Shown piece by piece: positions 1-7,098 of a stretch of DNA of 36,205 nucleotides. Below the pieces are notes generated by a model. That model saw only the letters and a list, made by a program, of their open reading frames with translations. It made no database searches and had not been told where the DNA came from. The stretch is from Campylobacter sp. (GTDB lineage: Bacteria; Campylobacterota; Campylobacteria; Campylobacterales; Campylobacteraceae). The stretch lies in the NCBI GenBank assembly GCA_022775765.1, contig JALFKC010000050.1:1-36205 (forward strand), given 5' to 3'. Every line of letters begins with the position of its first letter. Positions within the stretch are counted from its first letter, which is position 1. A program made the position numbers and the translations under genes.

Positions 1-181
1 CGGCAATTTTAGCCCCTATGTGACCGCTCTTGCCAACGCCTGTGACGATGACTTTGCCTTTGCACTCATTGATTAAATTTACTGCGTTTTCAAAATTAAT
101 CCCAAGCATGTTCGCTTGACGAATAAGTTCATTTCCTTCTATTTCTAAGACTTCCTTTGCTATTTCTAAAATTTTACTCAT
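1..181 (-). CDS. kdsD: Arabinose-5-phosphate isomerase (KdsD/KpsF family), N-terminal part
   Basis: The first 60 residues run off the left edge of the window. They begin MSKILEIAKEVLEIEGNEL and include VIVTGVGKSGHIGAKIA, the start of the SIS sugar-isomerase domain of the KdsD/KpsF/GutQ family. This family interconverts ribulose-5-phosphate and arabinose-5-phosphate, the first step to KDO for lipopolysaccharide or capsule. The ATG lies behind an AAAGGTTGAAG ribosome site. The rest of the SIS domain and the CBS pair usual in the family lie outside the window. KdsD (LPS) and KpsF (capsule) cannot be told apart from this fragment, so the symbol is the least certain part of the call. Confidence 0.85.
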   Translation of the reverse strand, partial: MSKILEIAKEVLEIEGNELIRQANMLGINFENAVNLINECKGKVIVTGVGKSGHIGAKIA

Positions 182-257
182 CTTCAACCTTTAATATTGC
201 TTTTTAATTTTGTATATATACACAGTTAATTTTTATTATGTCTAAAATGTTATTAAG

Positions 258-625
258 ATTTTACCATTTTATAGCTTTAAAGAAACTCAAAGTACCATAG
301 ATGATATTGAAAAAGAGGGCTTTGTGCCTATAGTTAGCGTTCCTTGTTTTGAGTTTTGGATACTACTTCATTTCGTAGGCACTACTAACTCTTTTTCTGG
401 AGTTGCGGGTGGATTATCGCCTTGCTAAGAGTGCATAAAAGAGCTAAAGATGTATATCTCAAATTATAAAAAGGCGATGATATTTATAAAAACATCAAAA
501 ATCACCAAGAAATTGCCATTGAAAGGTCAAAAAAGATTGCTAGTGGCAAAAATCAAAGAGCTAAGTATAGCAATCTTGTTACATATTTTCACATGATGGT
601 AGATGATATCAAGCAATTAGCTTAA
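258..625 (+). pseudogene. RloB-like protein, 3' remnant with one stop and one frameshift
   Basis: Translating from about 258 gives ...STIDDIEKEGF, then PCFEFWILLHF, the conserved block of the RloB family (restriction-linked/abortive-infection-associated proteins, often paired with an AAA ATPase). A TAA at 426-428 interrupts the frame between SPC and ECIKELK. At about 470-475 one base is missing, after which the +1 frame reads GDDIYKNIKNHQEIAIERS and continues to the natural stop at 623-625. Only about the last 110 residues of a protein of roughly 200 can be recognised. The N-terminal half and any RloA-type ATPase partner are absent, so the gene is dead. The family assignment is from memory of the motif. 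Confidence 0.6.
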
Positions 626-690
626 AATACTATTCTATATTCGCCAACTAGCTTTTATAAATTTGAAATAAGTTATACTGTTTTATATTT

Positions 691-950
691 TTATTGGTTT
701 ATTGTGATCGGATATTGAATTATTTTTAAGGTTTTAGCGTCTATTTTCTAAACTAAGCGATTTTTGTCATCAATTTTGCGACTAAAATATGGTGATAAAT
801 TCTCACTTAATCCCTCTAGCTTTCCTAATTCAACATAGCCATTTTTGTCAATATCATTAATTAATTCTAGTATGTAAAATCTCTTATCGTTTTTTGCCAG
901 TAGCAAACTCTTCTTATATGTCATCAGTAAAAGATTTTACCAAATATCCC
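691..950 (-). pseudogene. YoeB/Txe-family toxin, degenerate
   Basis: Read on the minus strand, DKRFYILELINDIDKNGYV, then GKLEGLSENLSPYFSRKIDD and KNRLV, aligns well with the YoeB/Txe mRNA-interferase core (E. coli YoeB: KPEPLKHNLSGFWSRRI.EEHRLVY). A TAG (748-750) replaces the tyrosine codon expected after RLV; KIDAKTLKIIQY then continues in frame to a stop at 691-693. The N-terminal part appears to be in another frame (CYWQKT, resembling YLYWQET), so at least one indel is also present. No antitoxin (YefM/Axe type) is recognisable next to it. Upstream, at about 980-1075, another stretch (ISELKIDPFYSNKFKKI) looks weakly RelE-like. Confidence 0.6.
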
Positions 951-1163
951 TAATAGTTCCACCTATTTTATCCATCTCTTTGGCGTTTTTCTAATCTTTT
1001 TAAATTTATTTGAATAAAATGGATCTATTTTTAGTTCAGATATCATTATTGTATATTGTTTAAAAAGTTTAGTATCCTTTTACAGTTATCTTTTACTTTT
1101 ATTACTGTGTCAATTACTTATTTTAGTGAAAATTGATATTTACGATATAGCCTGCTATGGTTT

Positions 1164-1949
1164 TTACACATACTCTATCCTATCTCCCACGCCAGCTCCC
1201 TTAAAGCCCCTTAATCTTAGTAGGCAGCTATCGCAGTGACCGCACGCTTTATCTTCTCTTTCGTAGCAGCTCCAAGTCTCTTCAAATTTCATCCCAAGCT
1301 CTAGCCCTTTTTGCACTATTTCAGTTTTGCTTAGATGGACTAGTGGGGTGATGATTTTGGGATTAAAACTCGCACCAGTGCCTAAATTTATAGCTTTTTC
1401 TATACTTTTGATGAAGTTCTCAGAGCAGTCAGGGTATCCGCTACTATCTTCTTGCACCACGCCTATAAATATCGCTTCACACCCCCTAGCTTCTGCAACC
1501 GCCGCAGCTATAGACAAAAATATCCCGTTTCTAAAAGGCACATATGTGACAGGAAGTTTGGTGGTGCTATATTTGCCACTTATTGAAGTAACATTAGAGT
1601 TTTTATCGTCAAATTTAGTCCCCAAATTCTCATCTAATTTTGCGTGACTATTTTTAGAAATTTCGCCACTATCAAAATCATCCAAATCAATCTCGTCTTT
1701 TGGCACAGCTATATTTTTATCAGTTAGTGCGTTAGCCCCTATTGTAGCGATAAAGCTAGCGTCAAGCACTAGGCTCTCTTTGATATTCAAAGTTTTGCAA
1801 GTAGCTTCAAAACACTCTCTTTCTTTAGTCATCGTGCGTTGATTATAATCAAAATGAAGCCCTACGATTTCATACCCCATATCCTTAGCTATATACGCAC
1901 ACAGCGTACTATCCATTCCACCACTTATCACACAAAGTGCTTTTTTCAT
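1164..1949 (-). CDS. queC: 7-cyano-7-deazaguanine synthase QueC
   Basis: QueC converts 7-carboxy-7-deazaguanine to preQ0 with ATP and ammonia, in the queuosine tRNA-modification pathway (cytoplasm). The N-terminal SGGMDSTL (residues 9-16) is the PP-loop ATP site. The C-terminal cysteines C228, C236, C239 and C242 form the zinc site. FGVV-type and YPDC motifs ([16 protein letters not shown]) are also typical. At 261 residues it is about 35-40 longer than the C. jejuni form. The excess is a hydrophilic Asp/Asn/Ser/Lys-rich insertion at about 90-131, just before [17 protein letters not shown] ribosome site precedes the ATG. It lies 31 bases downstream of modB and probably has its own promoter. 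Confidence 0.95.
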   Translation of the reverse strand: MKKALCVISGGMDSTLCAYIAKDMGYEIVGLHFDYNQRTMTKERECFEATCKTLNIKESLVLDASFIATIGANALTDKNIAVPKDEIDLDDFDSGEISKNSHAKLDENLGTKFDDKNSNVTSISGKYSTTKLPVTYVPFRNGIFLSIAAAVAEARGCEAIFIGVVQEDSSGYPDCSENFIKSIEKAINLGTGASFNPKIITPLVHLSKTEIVQKGLELGMKFEETWSCYEREDKACGHCDSCLLRLRGFKGAGVGDRIEYV

Positions 1950-1974
1950 CTATACGCTCCAAAGTTTTTGGCGT

Positions 1975-1980
1975 ATTATA
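1975..1980 (-). promoter_or_regulatory. Candidate -10 box for queC
   Basis: On the minus strand, GATATAATACG contains a perfect TATAAT directly after the modB stop codon and about 25 bases before the queC start. In Campylobacter a -10 box with a poorly conserved T-rich -35 is the usual sigma-70 promoter. This suggests that queC can be transcribed independently of the mod operon. No transcript evidence is available here. Confidence 0.45.
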
Positions 1981-2646
1981 TCAAATCTTTTTGTTGCCAA
2001 AGGCATGCACGACAAATAGCACCACAAAGCTAATTACTAGCATTATGCCTGAGTAGATATGAGCCTTGTCAAACTCCAGCATTTCTACGGCCTCATATAT
2101 CGCTATGCTTGCCACTCTTGTTTCATCACTCACGCTTCCGCCTATCATCAGCACTACGCCAAACTCCCCCATTGTGTGGGCGAAGCTTACTACAAGTGCA
2201 GTTAAAAGCGATGGCTTGATAGCAGGCAGACTAACTCTAAAAAGCGTGATGAGTTTGCTTTTGCCAAGGCTATAGCTAGCTAGGATGAGATTTTTTGGCA
2301 TTGATTTAAACCCAGCTACAAGTGGTGAGAACATAAATGGCAGACTATACACGCAGCTTGCAATCACTAGGCCTGTGAAGTTAAACACTAGCCTAATCCC
2401 AAAATGCTCCTCCATAAACGCCCCAAAAAACGAGTATGGTGACAAAAATACCAGTAGATAAAATCCCATCACCGATGGCGGAAGCACCAAAGGTAGTGAG
2501 CATATCGTCTCGATTAAAGCTTTACCTCTGAAGTTTTTCGTCGCTACTGCCCACGAAAGCGGAAGCACCAAAGCAAAGAGTATGGTTGTAGTGATGATGG
2601 AAAGTTTGATGGATATATAAAATGGCTCAAAGCTTATGTCTTGCAA
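1981..2646 (-). CDS. modB: Molybdate ABC transporter permease ModB
   Basis: This is the inner-membrane channel subunit for molybdate or tungstate import, working with ModA (periplasm) and ModC (ATPase). The 221-residue protein has about five hydrophobic segments. It carries LPLVLPPSVMGFYLL near residue 52 and AHTMGEFGVVLMIGGS near residue 157, the EAA-type loop that contacts the ATPase, which is characteristic of ModB. The start is TTG (MQDISF) behind AAAAAGGATAAAAT. The length fits the family (about 225). It follows modC after an 86-base gap in the same direction and is the last mod gene before queC. Confidence 0.93.
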   Translation of the reverse strand: MQDISFEPFYISIKLSIITTTILFALVLPLSWAVATKNFRGKALIETICSLPLVLPPSVMGFYLLVFLSPYSFFGAFMEEHFGIRLVFNFTGLVIASCVYSLPFMFSPLVAGFKSMPKNLILASYSLGKSKLITLFRVSLPAIKPSLLTALVVSFAHTMGEFGVVLMIGGSVSDETRVASIAIYEAVEMLEFDKAHIYSGIMLVISFVVLFVVHAFGNKKI

Positions 2647-2732
2647 ATTTTATCCTTTTTGTAAATTTGATGAATTTATATAGTGTTTTTGATATTTCGC
2701 CACAAATTTGCATAATATACTCATTAATCACT

Positions 2733-3578
2733 CTATTTTTCTAGATTTATTCCAAAAGCTTTGGTGCTTAAATTTACCATATCGCCCACTTTTACGCCAC
2801 TAGCTTCATTTGGTGAGAGCACAACTTCACAAAGTGAACTTCCTATACTTGCGACTACGATTGCCACAGTTGGCGTGATTTGGATACTCTCAACTCTAGC
2901 AGAAAAGCTAAGCTTTCTTGAACCACTTGTCTTTAGCAAAATCTCACTTGGCGTTCCAACGCCAGTTATTTGTCCATTTTCCATCTTATAGACTAAATTT
3001 GCCAAGCGGTATATTTCGCTTGCGTCGTGGCTAACTAGCACAATTGTCATACCAAACTCAGAGTGAATTTTAAGTAAAAACTCTTGAAGCTTAGTCCTTA
3101 AAACGCTATCTAGGGCAGAGAGTGGCTCATCAAGTAGCAAAATTTCAGGGCTTCGCATAAGTGCTCTTGCTAGAGCGACGCGTTGCTTTTGGCCGCCACT
3201 GAGCTTGGTAACATTTGAGTTTTTTAGCTCTTTTAACTCTACCAAATCCAGTAGTTTTTCAGCTAAAACTCTATCTTTTTTGGCAAAAAGTAGATTTCCC
3301 AAAACGCTCATATTTTCAAACAGTGCGTAGTCTTGAAATAGATATGAAACCTCTCTTTTTTGTGGCGGGATAAAAATTCTATCATCAAAGAGAGTCTTGC
3401 TATTAAATTTTATACACCCACTATCAGGCTTTATAAATCCAGCAATTATCCCAAGCAGAGTTGTTTTGCCACTGCCACTTTTGCCATATAGACAGACAAA
3501 ATCACCTTTTTGAATTTTTAAATTTGCGTCTAAACTAAAATGATCACTTAGTTTTTTTTGACAATTTATCTCTATCAT
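2733..3578 (-). CDS. modC: Molybdate ABC transporter ATP-binding protein ModC
   Basis: ATPase subunit energising molybdate/tungstate import. Walker A is GKSGSGKTT at about 33-41, the signature is LSGGQKQRVALARAL, and Walker B is EILLLDEPLSALD followed by the switch histidine in LVSHDASE. Residues from about 215 to the end form a shortened TOBE/Mop-like region. At 281 residues it is shorter than E. coli ModC (352). Its ATG overlaps the stop of the upstream Mop gene by 4 bases, so translation is probably coupled. The ABC core is unmistakable; assignment to molybdate rests on the neighbours modA, modB and the TOBE domain. Confidence 0.93.
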   Translation of the reverse strand: MIEINCQKKLSDHFSLDANLKIQKGDFVCLYGKSGSGKTTLLGIIAGFIKPDSGCIKFNSKTLFDDRIFIPPQKREVSYLFQDYALFENMSVLGNLLFAKKDRVLAEKLLDLVELKELKNSNVTKLSGGQKQRVALARALMRSPEILLLDEPLSALDSVLRTKLQEFLLKIHSEFGMTIVLVSHDASEIYRLANLVYKMENGQITGVGTPSEILLKTSGSRKLSFSARVESIQITPTVAIVVASIGSSLCEVVLSPNEASGVKVGDMVNLSTKAFGINLEK

Positions 3579-3976
3579 AGTAGTTGCTTAATATAGAGTG
3601 AAGTGGCTTTTATATAGGCAAATATACTATCACCTGTGTTTAAATTTAGCCTTTTTGTGCTATCAGCGGTGATTATACTCTCAAACTCAAAGTTTTCGCC
3701 GCCTAAATTTTGAGCCGTGAGTGATAAAACACAAAGAATTTCGTCTATTTTGATCTCTTTGATGATACAAGGAATTTCATTGCTTAGTGAGCAGTTTAAT
3801 CTGCAAGGGCTAACGATCACATCGCTACTTTTAAAGCCTATGATGGCTGTTTGCCCCACCTTTAAACTCTTATCCATAGCAAGTGCGACCATCTTAAAAT
3901 GCAAATTAGTAGCGTCAAATTTAGCTTGCAAGACGCCACTAATTTCTTTGATAGATGAAATTTTAGCTTTTATCAA
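3575..3976 (-). CDS. TOBE/Mop-domain molybdate-binding protein
   Basis: A small cytoplasmic protein of 133 residues made of two Mop-like halves. The first is at about 1-65 (MIKAKISSIKEI to SSDVIVSPC). The second, at about 68-133, ends FAYIKATSLYIK, the typical Mop ending. Mop domains bind oxyanions such as molybdate or tungstate, either for storage or as the sensing part of regulators. It sits between modA and modC. It starts at a TTG overlapping the modA TGA stop (TTGA) and ends overlapping the modC ATG. Campylobacter mod operons commonly carry such a separate gene. A storage or delivery role (molbindin-like) is an inference. Confidence 0.75.
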   Translation of the reverse strand: MIKAKISSIKEISGVLQAKFDATNLHFKMVALAMDKSLKVGQTAIIGFKSSDVIVSPCRLNCSLSNEIPCIIKEIKIDEILCVLSLTAQNLGGENFEFESIITADSTKRLNLNTGDSIFAYIKATSLYIKQLL

Positions 3977-4707
3977 AAGCTATATCCATATTTTGCGAAA
4001 ATCTCTTTACCTTTGTCGCTAAGTATAAAGTCATAAAACTGCTTAGCTTTAGGGTTGTCGCCACCTTTTTTGGTGATTATCATACCTTGAGCGATTGGTT
4101 CATATAGTTTGTCATCAACCAAAATATAGTTTTTACCCTCTTTATACTCGCTCATCTTTGGTGCATACATTGCACTCGCTGCTACAAATCCAGCATCACT
4201 CGCACTAAGGGCTTGTGAGAGGGCTTCACCTATGCTTTTTGCTTGAACGATTTTGCTCTCTACTTCGTCATAAACCTTGGCATTTTTCATCGCCTCTACG
4301 CTTGCTTTGCCATATGGTGCAGTTGCAGGGTTTGCGATAGTGATGGTTTTCATATCTTTTAGTGCGTTAAGTCCTTTACTTAGGTCAAAATCCCTGATGG
4401 TAAAAAGAGCGAGTTTGCCTTTGGCATACATTGCCACATCGCCCACGCCAAAGCCACTTTCTTTGATATTCTCAGCAAACTGCATATCAGCAGCCATAAA
4501 GATATCAAATGGTGCACCATTTTTGATCTGTGTGCTTAGAGCACCACTTGCACCCAGGCTAACATCAAGAGTGGTATCTGGGTAGAGTTTATTAAACTCA
4601 GACTTTATCTCATCAAATGCGTATGTAGTGTTGGCTGCGGCTGCGATTTTAACTTCATCTGCAAATGACAAAGCTACCGCAAGGCACAAAAACAGTAATT
4701 TTTTCAT
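3973..4707 (-). CDS. modA: Molybdate ABC transporter substrate-binding protein ModA
   Basis: Periplasmic receptor that delivers molybdate or tungstate to ModBC. Residues 1-16 (MKKLLFLCLAVALSFA) are a signal peptide. The mature protein starts DEVKIAAAANTTYAFDEI, the usual ModA opening, followed by DVSLGASGALSTQI (the serine-rich oxyanion-binding loop) and APFDIFMAADMQFAE. The length of 244 is normal. The ATG is preceded by AAAAGGATAAAT. A -10 box and an imperfect inverted repeat lie upstream, so this gene probably begins the modA-mop-modC-modB transcript separately from modE. Sequence alone does not settle Mo versus W preference. Confidence 0.95.
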   Translation of the reverse strand: MKKLLFLCLAVALSFADEVKIAAAANTTYAFDEIKSEFNKLYPDTTLDVSLGASGALSTQIKNGAPFDIFMAADMQFAENIKESGFGVGDVAMYAKGKLALFTIRDFDLSKGLNALKDMKTITIANPATAPYGKASVEAMKNAKVYDEVESKIVQAKSIGEALSQALSASDAGFVAASAMYAPKMSEYKEGKNYILVDDKLYEPIAQGMIITKKGGDNPKAKQFYDFILSDKGKEIFAKYGYSF

Positions 4708-4737
4708 AATTTATCCTTTTGAATGAATTTAAAGCTG

Positions 4738-4743
4738 ATTATA
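4738..4743 (-). promoter_or_regulatory. Candidate -10 box for the modA operon
   Basis: Minus-strand AAGTATAATCAGC contains TATAAT about 31 bases before the modA ATG. The candidate ModE operator lies just upstream, over the -35 region, which is where a repressor would be expected to act. Confidence 0.5.
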
Positions 4744-4758
4744 CTTTATAAAAACTTT

Positions 4759-4781
4759 TATATAGATTAAACTATTTTATA
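4759..4781 (-). promoter_or_regulatory. Candidate ModE operator upstream of modA
   Basis: The plus strand reads TATATAG, a 6-base spacer ATTAAA, then CTATTTTATA: an imperfect inverted repeat with TATATAG/CTATtta arms. ModE of E. coli binds palindromes whose half-sites contain TATATA-like cores separated by about 6-7 bases. The repeat lies between modE and modA and overlaps the expected -35 of the modA promoter. Operator function is inferred from position and symmetry. Confidence 0.4.
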
Positions 4782-4870
4782 TGTGGATTCTAATAAGTAT
4801 AAATTTTAAATTTATACTATAAATTTTAAACTCAAAGACAAATTTTACGCCCCAAATTTAGGGCATAAAT

Positions 4871-5653
4871 TTACATTGCGATGATGATATCACTAGGGTT
4901 AATTACCGCACTTACTTCATCGCCCACGCCAAGACGCAAATTTAGAGCTGATTCTTTGGTAATAGAAGAAGTGATAGTTTGATGACCTTTGGTTAGAAGT
5001 GAGATTTCAGCATTTACTGCCCCAATCTTAACCTCTTGTACCGTGCCTTTGATGATATTTGGTGAGCTAAGATTTAGAGTTTCATCTCTAGCGATAATCA
5101 CAGCTGGGGCTTTAAAGATTAATATTATCTCACTTCCAACTTTGATATCTAGGTTTTTTCTTGAAGTTAGAGTTATGCTCGCACAAATCTCTTCTCCACC
5201 ACTAATAGTAGCGTAAATTTGGGAATTTACCGCCCCATCTTCGATCTTATTAACCGTAGCGATGAGCTTGTTTCTAGCACTTAGTTTTGTCCCAAGACGG
5301 CCAAGACTTTCTAAAATCTCTTGATTGATTTTGCCATCTTTTAGAATTTCTGTTAGAAATTGCTGTTGTGCGTTTTTTATGACTTGATAGTTTGCAACTA
5401 GCTTTTTGCCAAATGGGCTTAGAGTGGTGCCGCTACTTTTGGTTTTGCCATTTGGCCTGACGACAATGGGAGTTTTGGATTGATTGTTGATTTCATCTAG
5501 GCTATCCCACGCATTTTTGTAAGAAATTCCTACTTTTTTGGCCGCCGCGGTGATACTTCCAACTTCATCAATTGCTTTTAAAAGTTCAATATGTTTTTTT
5601 AAAATAGAGGTGTTTTTATCCAAAAACAGCTTCAAATCCACTTCTGCTTGCAT
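4871..5653 (-). CDS. modE: Molybdate-responsive regulator ModE
   Basis: Transcription factor with an N-terminal winged helix-turn-helix at about 20-85 (HIELLKAIDEVGSITAAAKK, then VGISYKNAWDSLDEINNQ), the ModE/LysR-like recognition region. Two C-terminal Mop/TOBE domains follow (about 120-188 and 193-260), ending GDEVSAVINPSDIIIAM; these bind molybdate or tungstate at the dimer interface. At 260 residues it matches E. coli ModE (262). When loaded with oxyanion, ModE represses mod transport genes in other bacteria. Its position directly upstream of modA, with a 163-base gap holding a palindrome, supports that role. The ATG has an AAAGGATAAAA ribosome site and a -10 box. Confidence 0.93.
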   Translation of the reverse strand: MQAEVDLKLFLDKNTSILKKHIELLKAIDEVGSITAAAKKVGISYKNAWDSLDEINNQSKTPIVVRPNGKTKSSGTTLSPFGKKLVANYQVIKNAQQQFLTEILKDGKINQEILESLGRLGTKLSARNKLIATVNKIEDGAVNSQIYATISGGEEICASITLTSRKNLDIKVGSEIILIFKAPAVIIARDETLNLSSPNIIKGTVQEVKIGAVNAEISLLTKGHQTITSSITKESALNLRLGVGDEVSAVINPSDIIIAM

Positions 5654-5678
5654 TTTTTATCCTTTGAAATTTTGCAAA

Positions 5679-5684
5679 ATTATA
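5679..5684 (-). promoter_or_regulatory. Candidate -10 box for modE
   Basis: Minus-strand GATATAATTTT holds TATAAT about 25 bases before the modE ATG. It lies in the 149-base divergent region between modE and mlaA. The neighbouring CTATATAGATATAATTTT is rich in TATA half-sites resembling those before modA, so autoregulation is possible, but the symmetry is weak. Confidence 0.4.
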
Positions 5685-5765
5685 TCTATATAGGACTTTA
5701 TATTTATTAAATTTAGACTAAATTCATTAAATTTAAACATTAATAGCTGATTTAAAAATATTTCA

Positions 5766-5771
5766 TATAAT
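5766..5771 (+). promoter_or_regulatory. Candidate -10 box for the mlaA operon
   Basis: CATATAATTAC contains TATAAT 31 bases before the mlaA TTG start, preceded by the A/T-rich run GATTTAAAAATATTT that commonly replaces a -35 in Campylobacter. It drives away from modE. Confidence 0.5.
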
Positions 5772-5802
5772 TACAGATTGCAAATTAATAAAAAGGATAA
5801 AT

Positions 5803-6504
5803 TTGAAAAGACTAATATTCACAGCTTTTGTTGCACTAAATTTAGCATTTGCTGATGAGGTGGCAGATGAGTTTGAAAACGAATATAAAAGCGAGTATGT
5901 AAGCGATCCACTAAGCGGATACAACCGTGTAATTACTGGCTTTAATGATGTTTTTTATGGTTATCTTGTGACACCCCTAGCCAAAGGCTATGACTACGCA
6001 ATGCCAGATCCTGTGCAGGGTGCGATTTATAATGCGTTTTATAATATCTTGTATCCAACAAGGCTGATTAATAGCATTTTTCAGTGGGAATTTGACAAAG
6101 CGTGGGATGAGACAAAGAGATTTTTTATCAATACAACGATGGGATTTGCTGGACTTAGCGATGTAGCAAGTATGCATCTAAATATGCCAAAACACGATGA
6201 GGATTTTGGACAAACTTTGGGTGCGTGGGGCGTTCCAAAAGGTCCGCATATCGTTTGGCCGATTCTTGGACCATCAAACTTTAGAGACACAGTTGGAATG
6301 GTTGGGGATTATTTTACAAATCCTTTGAGCTATACCTTTCCGCATACTGATTTTGCAGCCACTGGACTTAAGGCGTATGGGGCGTTTAATGAGTTTTCTT
6401 TGGACCCAGATCAGTATAATAATATCAAAAAAGACGCACTTGATCTATATATTGTGCTTAGAGATGGTTACGAACAAAGAAGAGATTATTTGGTAAATGA
6501 ATAA
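5803..6504 (+). CDS. mlaA: MlaA/VacJ family outer-membrane phospholipid transport protein
   Basis: MlaA sits in the outer membrane and removes misplaced phospholipids from the outer leaflet. The family signature is clear: DPLSGYNRVITGFND at about 37-51, FFINTTMGFAGLSDVAS at about 107-123, and DEDFGQTLGAWGVPKGPHIV, then LPILGPSN-type WPILGPSNFRD. Residues 1-17 form a signal peptide ending AFA, followed by DEV. Unlike E. coli MlaA, which is a lipoprotein, the predicted protein contains no cysteine, so it cannot be lipidated this way. The start is TTG behind AAAAGGATAAAT. It is followed after 9 bases by mlaC and then an RND protein. Confidence 0.92.
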   Translation: MKRLIFTAFVALNLAFADEVADEFENEYKSEYVSDPLSGYNRVITGFNDVFYGYLVTPLAKGYDYAMPDPVQGAIYNAFYNILYPTRLINSIFQWEFDKAWDETKRFFINTTMGFAGLSDVASMHLNMPKHDEDFGQTLGAWGVPKGPHIVWPILGPSNFRDTVGMVGDYFTNPLSYTFPHTDFAATGLKAYGAFNEFSLDPDQYNNIKKDALDLYIVLRDGYEQRRDYLVNE

Positions 6505-6513
6505 GGTAAAAAA

Positions 6514-7095
6514 ATGAGAAAAATTTGTGTGATTTTAGCCCTTTTGGCGGGTGTTTGTTTTGGGCTTGAGAGAGCTGATATACAAGGCGTAATGGATCAA
6601 AAAGTAGAAATGGCAGTTGAGATACTAAAGGATAATAGCATTCCAAAAGACCAAAAAGGTGGTGAAATTTTTAAGCTATTTGACGAGCATATTGATTATA
6701 AACTTATGGCTAAAATTTCACTTTCTAAATACTACAAAACTTTAAGTAAAACCGACGCTGATAAATTTGACAAGGCTTATGAAGAGCGCTTAAAAGCGTC
6801 TTTTATTGAGAAGCTTTCTATGTATAGCGACGAAACAATGCAAATTCTTGGGCTAAAAACCATAAATGAAAAAAGAGTTGTGCTTCAAACCTTGCTAAAA
6901 GGTCAAAACAAAGACTATACGATTGATTTTAAGTTTTATCCGCAAAAGCCTAATAACTGGATGATTTATGATGTGGATATTTTGGGAGTTAGCGTGGTTG
7001 CGACTTATCGTTCGCAATTTGCAGATATGACTGAAAATGCTAGTTTTGATGAAATTTTAGCCAAGCTTCAAGCTACGGAAGTCGTAACAGAATAG
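6514..7095 (+). CDS. mlaC: MlaC/Ttg2D family periplasmic phospholipid-binding protein
   Basis: MlaC shuttles phospholipid across the periplasm between MlaA and an inner-membrane complex. The first 17 residues (MRKICVILALLAGVCFG) are a signal peptide. The mature part shows the family features HIDYKLMAKISLSKYYKTLS at about 55-74 and NNWMIYDVDILGVSVVATYRSQF at about 148-170, matching the W.IYDV...G.SL...YR.QF block of MlaC. The 193-residue length is near the family norm. The gene lies between mlaA and a large RND protein, with a 3-base gap to the latter. No mlaFEDB genes are in the window. Confidence 0.9.
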   Translation: MRKICVILALLAGVCFGLERADIQGVMDQKVEMAVEILKDNSIPKDQKGGEIFKLFDEHIDYKLMAKISLSKYYKTLSKTDADKFDKAYEERLKASFIEKLSMYSDETMQILGLKTINEKRVVLQTLLKGQNKDYTIDFKFYPQKPNNWMIYDVDILGVSVVATYRSQFADMTENASFDEILAKLQATEVVTE

Positions 7096-7098
7096 TTT

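Noticed and set aside
980-1075. A separate RelE/ParE toxin gene on the minus strand
   Set aside because: Only about 17 residues look toxin-like, with no start or ribosome site and an early stop; too weak to list as a gene.
182-1163. A mobile element or genomic island between kdsD and queC
   Set aside because: I see no integrase, transposase, flanking direct repeats or tRNA attachment site; only isolated gene remnants.
1327-1647. 106-codon plus-strand ORF opposite queC
   Set aside because: It is antisense to a clearly identified gene, has no ribosome site or recognisable domain, and its composition is that of a reversed coding strand.
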